Positions 59,015 through 64,000 of a DNA stretch of 64,000 bases are shown here, piece after piece (position 1 is the stretch's first letter; every line of letters begins with the position of its first letter). The stretch is taken from the NCBI GenBank assembly GCA_046260765.1, contig JBHEOO010000002.1:71817-135816 (forward strand), written 5' to 3'. The notes beneath the pieces are model-generated. The model had not been told where the DNA came from and ran no database searches. It worked only from the letters and a program-made list of their open reading frames with translations. This DNA is from Chromatocurvus sp046260765 (GTDB lineage: Bacteria > Pseudomonadota > Gammaproteobacteria > Pseudomonadales > Halieaceae). The position numbers and the translations under genes were made by a program.

Positions 59015-61129
59015 TCAGCCCTTGAGGCGACTGACCTTGCGCACGCTGGCGATGCCGCGCAACCGACGCATGATACGCGCCAGATGCACGCGGTTGTTGA
59101 CCTGGACTTCCAGATCCACATAGGTGAACTGGTAGTCCTTATCCTCTGTGGAAATCTTCTCGATATTCACGCCCATGCTGTTGATCCGGGTGGCGATGAC
59201 AGCAATTGTGCCGCGGCGGTTCTCCACCTCGACACGAAGATGGGCGATGAATTCACCGGTGATGCTGTCGTCCCAGCGCAGGGCAATCAGCCGCTCGGGT
59301 TTGGCGCGGACCTCCGCAAGGTTACGACAGGACTCGCGATGCACCACCACACCGCGCTCAGGGCTCAGATAGCCGGCAATGGCGTCGCCGGGAAGCGGTC
59401 GACAACAGCGGGCGTACGTCACCATGAAGCCTTCGGTGCCGCGAATAGCGAGCGGGGCGGAGTTGCTGGTCTCCATGGCGCGCGCATCCACAGGCTCACC
59501 GAGGAGTTGCTGGGCGACTACGCTGGGTAGCCGTTCGCCGCGGGCGATGTCGTCCATCAGGTCGTCGCTCGTGGCGTAGCCGAGCCGTTGAAAGTACTCC
59601 TCCAGCAGGTTGGCCGGTAACTCTTCCAGCGAAGTCTCAAACCCTGAGAGCGTCTTGTCGAGAAGCCGCTTGCCCAGGGCAATGGAATCTTCCCGGCGCT
59701 GGTGCTTGAGAAAATGCCGTATATTTGTCCGCGCCTTGGCGGTAACGGTGTAGTTGAACCAGGCCGGGTTGGGCCGCGCGCCCTTCGCCGTGAGCACTTC
59801 CACCGTCTGGCCGCTCTCCAGCGGTTCGGATAGCGGCGCCAGACGTCGGTTGATGCGGCACGCCACGCAGCGGTTGCCGACATCGGTGTGCACGGCATAG
59901 GCGAAGTCCACGGCGGTTGCGCCCTTTGGCAGCTCCAGAATGCGACCCTTGGGCGTGAACACGTAGATCTCGTCAGGAAACAGGTCAATTTTGACGCTTT
60001 CGATGAACTCCAGCGAATTGCCGGCGCGCTGTTGCATCTCCAGCAGCCCCTGCACCCACTCGCGGGCCCGCGCGTGGCTGCCGTTGGCGGTCTGGCCATC
60101 GCTTTTGTAGAGCCAGTGCGCCGCGATCCCGTTGTTTGCCATGTCCTCCATTTCCCGTGTGCGTATCTGTATCTCGATGGGAACGCCGTGCATGCCCATG
60201 GTGACGGTGTGCAGGGACTGATAGCCATTGGCCTTGGGGATGGCAATGTAGTCCTTGAATTCCCCGGGCACGGGTTTGTACAGGCTGTGAATGCAGCCGA
60301 GCACGCGGTAGCAGGTATCGACGGAATCGACGATCACGCGGAAAGCGTAGATGTCCATGATCTCGGAGAAGGACTTCTTCTTCGAGCGCATCTTCTTGTA
60401 GATGCTGTAGAGGTGTTTTTCGCGACCAATCACCTCGGCCGTGTGGCCGTCCTGAGTCAGGCTGGTTTCGATCTGATGGGTGATTTTTTCAACCAGCTCC
60501 CGGCGATTGCCCCGCGCCTTGCGGGTGGCGGCGGCAATGCGCCGTGCGCGCATCGGGTACAGGGCGCTGAAGCCGAGATCCTCAAACTCCATGCGCACGG
60601 CGTTCATGCCCAGGCGCATGGCAATCGGCGCATAGATGTCGAGTGTTTCCCGCGCGATACGCCGGGCCTTGCCGGTGGGCAGCACGCCCAGGGTGCGCAT
60701 GTTGTGCAGGCGGTCCGCGAGCTTGACCAGAATGACGCGTATGTCCCGCGCCATGGCCAGCGCCATTTTCTGGAAGTTTTCCGCCTGCTTTTCTTCCAGC
60801 GAATCGAACTCCATCTGCGTCAGCTTGCTGACGCCGTCCACCAGCTCGGCCACCGGCGCACCGAACTGCTTGCCGATGGCCGCCTTGTTGATACCGGTAT
60901 CTTCAATGACATCGTGCAGCATGGCAGCCATCAGGCTCTGATAGTCCATGTGCATATCGGCAAGGATTCTGGCCACGGCCAGTGGATGGGTGACGTAGGG
61001 CTCGCCGCTGCGGCGGATCTGACCGAAATGTGCCTGCTCGGCGAAGTAATATGCGCGGCGAATCTGCCTTGTCTGCTCCGGCGCGAGGTAGCTTTTCAGT
61101 GTGCCGTCGAGAGCATCAATGGTCTGCAT
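59015..61129 (-). CDS. spoT: Bifunctional (p)ppGpp synthetase/hydrolase SpoT
   Basis: A 704-residue RelA/SpoT homologue. The HD hydrolase domain is intact (VTHPLAVARIL, MLHDVIEDT), so degradation of (p)ppGpp is expected. The synthetase region has FSEIMDIYAFRVIV, GYQSLHTVTMG and IEIQIRTREM, followed by a TGS domain (VFTPKGRILELPKGATAVDFAYAVH) and a C-terminal ACT domain. It lies 20 bp after rpoZ. Length matches E. coli SpoT (702). Confidence 0.96.
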   Translation of the reverse strand: MQTIDALDGTLKSYLAPEQTRQIRRAYYFAEQAHFGQIRRSGEPYVTHPLAVARILADMHMDYQSLMAAMLHDVIEDTGINKAAIGKQFGAPVAELVDGVSKLTQMEFDSLEEKQAENFQKMALAMARDIRVILVKLADRLHNMRTLGVLPTGKARRIARETLDIYAPIAMRLGMNAVRMEFEDLGFSALYPMRARRIAAATRKARGNRRELVEKITHQIETSLTQDGHTAEVIGREKHLYSIYKKMRSKKKSFSEIMDIYAFRVIVDSVDTCYRVLGCIHSLYKPVPGEFKDYIAIPKANGYQSLHTVTMGMHGVPIEIQIRTREMEDMANNGIAAHWLYKSDGQTANGSHARAREWVQGLLEMQQRAGNSLEFIESVKIDLFPDEIYVFTPKGRILELPKGATAVDFAYAVHTDVGNRCVACRINRRLAPLSEPLESGQTVEVLTAKGARPNPAWFNYTVTAKARTNIRHFLKHQRREDSIALGKRLLDKTLSGFETSLEELPANLLEEYFQRLGYATSDDLMDDIARGERLPSVVAQQLLGEPVDARAMETSNSAPLAIRGTEGFMVTYARCCRPLPGDAIAGYLSPERGVVVHRESCRNLAEVRAKPERLIALRWDDSITGEFIAHLRVEVENRRGTIAVIATRINSMGVNIEKISTEDKDYQFTYVDLEVQVNNRVHLARIMRRLRGIASVRKVSRLKG

Positions 61130-61149
61130 ATCACACCGCCGGTTTCACT

Positions 61150-61416
61150 TTACAGCTCTGGCGTCTCGTCGTGCGCCATGACTTCTGCCAGCTCGTCCTC
61201 CGCATCCATCTCTTCTTCGCGGGTCAACAGCTCGCGGGTAATGAAACCCTCAGCGATTTCGCGCAGCGCGATGACAGTCGGCTTATCGGACTCTTCCTGC
61301 ACCATGGGATCCTTGCCGCCGGTCGCCAGCTGACGTGCGCGCTTGCTGGCCACCATCACCAGCTCAAAGCGGTTGTCGACGTTGTCCAGACAGTCTTCTA
61401 CGGTTACGCGTGCCAT
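61150..61416 (-). CDS. rpoZ: RNA polymerase omega subunit
   Basis: An 88-residue omega subunit that helps assemble beta-prime and forms a ppGpp binding site with it. MARVTVEDCLDNVDNRFELVMVASKRARQL is the invariant N-terminus in gammaproteobacteria. It is followed by spoT as in E. coli. Confidence 0.97.
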   Translation of the reverse strand: MARVTVEDCLDNVDNRFELVMVASKRARQLATGGKDPMVQEESDKPTVIALREIAEGFITRELLTREEEMDAEDELAEVMAHDETPEL

Positions 61417-61426
61417 GTTGTCATCC

Positions 61427-61435
61427 TGTGGATAA
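61427..61435 (-). promoter_or_regulatory. Isolated DnaA box upstream of rpoZ
   Basis: TGTGGATAA, an exact reverse DnaA box, starts 11 bp before the rpoZ start codon. It is about 47 kb from the putative origin; whether it is used in regulation is unknown, and a chance match is possible. Confidence 0.5.
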
Positions 61436-61460
61436 GTTGTGTGCCTGCGGTGGAAGCGAA

Positions 61461-61522
61461 ATCCAGCCTTGCGCGGGAGAGACCAGCCTCGCGCAGGGAA
61501 ATCCAGCCTCGCGCAGGAGAAA
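61461..61522. repeat. Three 20-bp tandem repeats between gmk and rpoZ
   Basis: The unit CCAGCCTCGCGCAGG recurs with a 20-bp period at 61463, 61483 and 61503, with a degenerate start of a fourth at 61523. The first copy has TTGCGCGGG instead of TCGCGCAGG. The tract sits in the rpoZ leader/promoter region. Confidence 0.85.
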
Positions 61523-61574
61523 CCAGAGAACTCGACATTATACAGGAAGTGAGAGGCCGTGCGTCTACTGTATT

Positions 61575-62198
61575 TCAGGCTTCGAGCAATCGTTGAAGCA
61601 GATGGGTGTGGCGTGCAGCCTGAGAGGCCATCCGCAGCCTCTGGCAGGCAACAATGCAGGCAAGATCGTCGACGGCCCGCTCGAAATCGGCGTTTACCAC
61701 CAGGTAATCGTATTCAACGTAATGCGACATCTCCGATACAGCCTGTGACATTCGCCGCGAGATGGTCTCTTCATCGTCCTGACCCCGCCCGGTGAGGCGC
61801 TCGTGCAGCGTTTCCCGTGAAGGTGGCAGTATAAAAATCGATTGCGTTCCCGGAATCAGTCTTTTTACCTGCCCGGCGCCCTGCCAGTCGATTTCCAGAA
61901 TCACATCGGTGCCGCTGGCCAGTTTGTCGTTGACCCAGCCGGCGGACGTACCGTAGTAGTTGCCGAAAACCTCGGCGTGCTCCAGAAACGCATTGTCGGC
62001 GAGCATGCCCTGGAACGTCTCGCGATCGACGAAGTGGTAGTTGACGCCGTCGCGCTCTCCGTTGCGTTGTGCCCGTGTGGTGTGGGAGATGGATACCTGC
62101 AGGTCACCGCTGCGTCCGACCAGAGCCTCGAGCAGGCTGGTTTTACCCGCGCCGCTGGGTGCCGAGACGGTAAAAAGGGTGCCGAGACCATTCTGCAT
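61575..62198 (-). CDS. gmk: Guanylate kinase
   Basis: A 207-residue enzyme phosphorylating GMP to GDP. The P-loop is SAPSGAGKTSLLEAL; SISHTTRAQRNGERDGVNYHF is the GMP-binding block, and ILEIDWQGAGQVK follows. It precedes rpoZ and spoT, linking guanine nucleotide supply with (p)ppGpp metabolism. Confidence 0.97.
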   Translation of the reverse strand: MQNGLGTLFTVSAPSGAGKTSLLEALVGRSGDLQVSISHTTRAQRNGERDGVNYHFVDRETFQGMLADNAFLEHAEVFGNYYGTSAGWVNDKLASGTDVILEIDWQGAGQVKRLIPGTQSIFILPPSRETLHERLTGRGQDDEETISRRMSQAVSEMSHYVEYDYLVVNADFERAVDDLACIVACQRLRMASQAARHTHLLQRLLEA

Positions 62199-62219
62199 GC
62201 GTGGGATTTCCTGATCGCC

Positions 62220-63047
62220 TTAGGGGTTGTGGGTAATACCTGCCTCCAATTGAGCCGCAGGCACCGGGTGGCTGAAGAGATAACCCTGGTACAGACAGCA
62301 ACCGGAGGCCGCTAGCATATCGCGTTGCGCGGCAGTTTCCACACCCTCGGCGATGACGGCAAGGCCGAGGCTCTCCCCGAGTGCGACAATCGTGCGCACG
62401 ATGGCCGCATCGTTGGCGTCTGTGAGCAGATCGCGAACAAAGCTCTTGTCTATTTTCAGTCTCTCGAGCGGCAGCCGCTTCAGGTAGTTCATGGATGAAT
62501 AGCCGGTCCCGAAGTCGTCCAGTGAAAAACGCACGCCGCGATCGTATAGACGCCCCATTTTCACGATAGCCTCCTCCACGTTAGGCACCAGCAGGGTCTC
62601 GGTCAGCTCCAGCCCCAGCAGGTTGGCGTTAGCACCGGTGGCGTCCAGGATATTGCAGATATCGTCGACGAAGGCATCGTCATGCAGCTGGCGCGCGCTG
62701 ATGTTCACTGCAACGGACAGCCGACTTAGCAAGGGGTGAGATGACCAGGCCGCAGCCGCGGCGAGGCTTCTAGCCAGAAGAATGTCAATCGTGAGGCCGA
62801 AGCCGGAGGCAAGCTCCTTGAGGTAGCTCTCTTGCACGCCATCGCTGAGCACGGCTATGCGTGTTCCACCGAGCTGCGCTGGCGATGTGTAAGTGCTGGC
62901 AGTGGTACTGAACATCTGCGACCAGCTGTAAAGTGCCGGATGCTGGTGAAAACTGAAGCGGTTGGCGCGGTCAGCGGTGATAGCGGACGCACCACCGTGA
63001 ATTCCGAGGAGCACCTGTCGAAATGAGTATAGCGTGCTTCGGCACAC
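62220..63047 (-). pseudogene. Truncated periplasmic-sensor/EAL fusion, probably inactive
   Basis: A 275-codon frame joins two partial domains. Residues about 12-70 resemble the middle of a solute-binding-type sensor domain (LLGIHGGASAITADRANRF, LGGTRIAVLSDGVQESYL). From about 75 on it is an EAL phosphodiesterase domain that keeps VNISARQ, ELTETLL, DDFGTGYSS, KIDKSFV, AEGVET and QGYLFSHP, but lacks the first strand with the Glu-Ala-Leu signature. No signal peptide, transmembrane helix or GGDEF domain is present. It looks like an in-frame internal deletion of a larger c-di-GMP sensor, so c-di-GMP hydrolysis is unlikely. Confidence 0.7.
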
Positions 63048-63110
63048 GGCGTTAACGGTGCGAAGTGCGCTAAGCTCTTGCTGTTGATTGTCAACCAGGG
63101 AATGCCCCGA

Positions 63111-63595
63111 ATGCCGGGACTCATCAGCTATTTTGATCTTATTGCCGTAGCCGTGTTTGCTGTCAGCGGCGCGCTCGCCGCCGCTGAGGAAAAGCTGGAT
63201 ATGCTGGGTTTCATTCTTTTCGGGACGCTGACCGGGGTTGGCGGCGGAACCATTCGCGACCTTCTGCTCCAGTCCGGCCCGGTGTTCTGGATTGCCAGTG
63301 TTGAGTACCTCTGGGTCTGTATCGGCGCATCGGTAGCGACCTGGTTNNNNNNNNNNTCGGTTCTTTGCTGCGCGATACGCTCATGAACCGGATTCCCATC
63401 CTTCTGGGTCCGGAAATCTACGTCACGGCCTGTCTGCTGGGTGCCGCGGGCTTCGCCGCGCTGACAACCCTGGGTGTGCCGGCCCAGGCTGCAATGCCTG
63501 TAGCGGTAGCGGCTGCCTTTACGCTGCGAGCAGCTGCGCTGATCTGGGGGCTGCGTCTGCCAAAGTATGCACGCAGCGGTGCAACCAGGCCGTAG
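63111..63595 (+). CDS. TRIC/YadS-family membrane channel protein, interrupted by an assembly gap
   Basis: Two parts of one gene flank a run of N. The left part (63111-63346) encodes FDLIAVAVFAVSGALAAAEEKLDMLGF and GVGGGTIRDLLLQ; the right part (frame of 63359, GSLLRDTLMNRIPILL, EIYVTACLLGAAGF) completes the second repeat of the UPF0126/TRIC fold, a monovalent cation channel or amino acid transporter family. About 157 residues are visible against some 205 usually, so roughly 140 bp may be missing, not 10. The two frames differ, which also shows that the gap length is arbitrary. Confidence 0.8.
63347..63356. other. Assembly gap (10 N)
   Basis: Ten ambiguous bases inside the TRIC-family gene. 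A length of exactly ten and the size of the missing protein part suggest a scaffold placeholder. Confidence 0.95.
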
Positions 63596-63640
63596 TGCGC
63601 TGTGGGCTGCGTGGCGCCACCGAGCCTACTGCGCGACCCG

Positions 63641-64000
63641 TCACTTGAAGCGAACGACAAAACGCGCGCCGGGCCCCGCATCCCTGCTTTCTATGGCGAC
63701 AGCGGCTCCGTGCGCGAGCGCAATTTCGCGGACGATCGCAAGACCCAGCCCGCAGCCATCTCCACTGCTGTTTATCGGACGGAAAAAGCGATCAAAGATC
63801 TTTGGCCAGTCGTCCCGTGGTATCCCCGTACCGTCGTCCTCAACCGCCAGCATAATACCGTCGCCGCTTTCGCTCAGTACAACCCACACGTGGCCATTTT
63901 CGCTGCCATATTTGACGGCGTTTTCCACCAGATTCCGCACCATCTCCGCCAGCAGCGTGAACTCACCATCCAGAAAAATTTTCTGCTCGGGTAGTTGCAT
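63641..64000 (-). CDS. Sensor histidine kinase, C-terminal ATPase domain (cut by window edge)
   Basis: About 119 residues of a HATPase_c domain: N box LVENAVKYG, G1 box VEDDGTGIPRDDW, F box IFDRFF and G2 box GDGCGLGLAIVREIALAHG. The frame is open to the last base of the window, so the sensor and dimerisation parts lie outside. The domain is intact as far as seen. Confidence 0.9.
   Translation of the reverse strand: MQLPEQKIFLDGEFTLLAEMVRNLVENAVKYGSENGHVWVVLSESGDGIMLAVEDDGTGIPRDDWPKIFDRFFRPINSSGDGCGLGLAIVREIALAHGAAVAIESRDAGPGARFVVRFK

Noticed and set aside
1..64000. tRNA, rRNA, CRISPR arrays and insertion sequences.
   Set aside because: I looked in the intergenic gaps for cloverleaf-like sequence, regular repeat-spacer arrays and transposase motifs and saw none; small RNAs without a sequence signature could be missed.

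Overview
The window is a chromosomal segment of a gammaproteobacterium around the replication origin. The gene order resembles that of Pseudomonas and of marine Cellvibrionales/Halieaceae-like bacteria: glyQS, then gyrB-recF-dnaN-dnaA leading leftward, an intergenic origin, rpmH-rnpA-yidD-yidC-mnmE leading rightward, then mnmG-rsmG-parA-parB, the complete F1Fo ATP synthase operon and glmU-glmS. The lineage below class level is an inference from synteny and protein style, not a measured result. The sequence looks GC-rich with short intergenic gaps, and GTG/TTG starts are frequent (dnaA, rsmG, parA, atpI, atpF, recG).

Layout. 1-7221: 3' end of a TrkH potassium transporter, djlA and a lipid A acyltransferase on the minus strand, then glyQ-glyS-rmuC. 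7310-14149: a GNAT acetyltransferase and the gyrB-recF-dnaN-dnaA cluster, all minus strand. Two perfect 16-bp parS sites lie inside recF, matching the parAB genes further right. 14150-14728: oriC-like intergenic region with DnaA boxes and an AT-rich tract. 14729-18697: rpmH, rnpA, yidD, yidC, mnmE. 18699-25390: a complete type I Wadjet (JetABCD) plasmid-defence operon that starts one base after the mnmE stop. 25391-25810: AT-rich gap with another DnaA box and the mnmG promoter. 25811-37383: mnmG, rsmG, parA, parB and atpIBEFHAGDC, ending in a strong intrinsic terminator. 37600-40827: glmU, glmS.

The right part is less fixed. Next to glmS is a small gene graveyard with remnants of an alanine/glycine:cation symporter and an erythromycin-esterase-like protein. 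After it come exoD, a small secreted protein, a large acidic SPOR protein, uvrD, a TRAP transporter split over two strands with a YciA thioesterase, yaaA, a DUF938 methyltransferase, a large GNAT-like protein, ubiA, recG, an SDR-like protein, an NfeD/slipin pair, and the leftward gmk-rpoZ-spoT-ridA group. A truncated periplasmic-sensor/EAL fragment, a TRIC-family channel gene broken by a 10-N assembly gap, and the C-terminal ATPase domain of a histidine kinase close the window.

Most genes serve replication, segregation, translation fidelity, energy conversion and the envelope. The most unusual content is the Wadjet operon placed inside the origin-proximal mnmE-mnmG interval, with a six-copy 15-bp tandem repeat inside jetD. 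I found no tRNA, rRNA, CRISPR array or insertion sequence.
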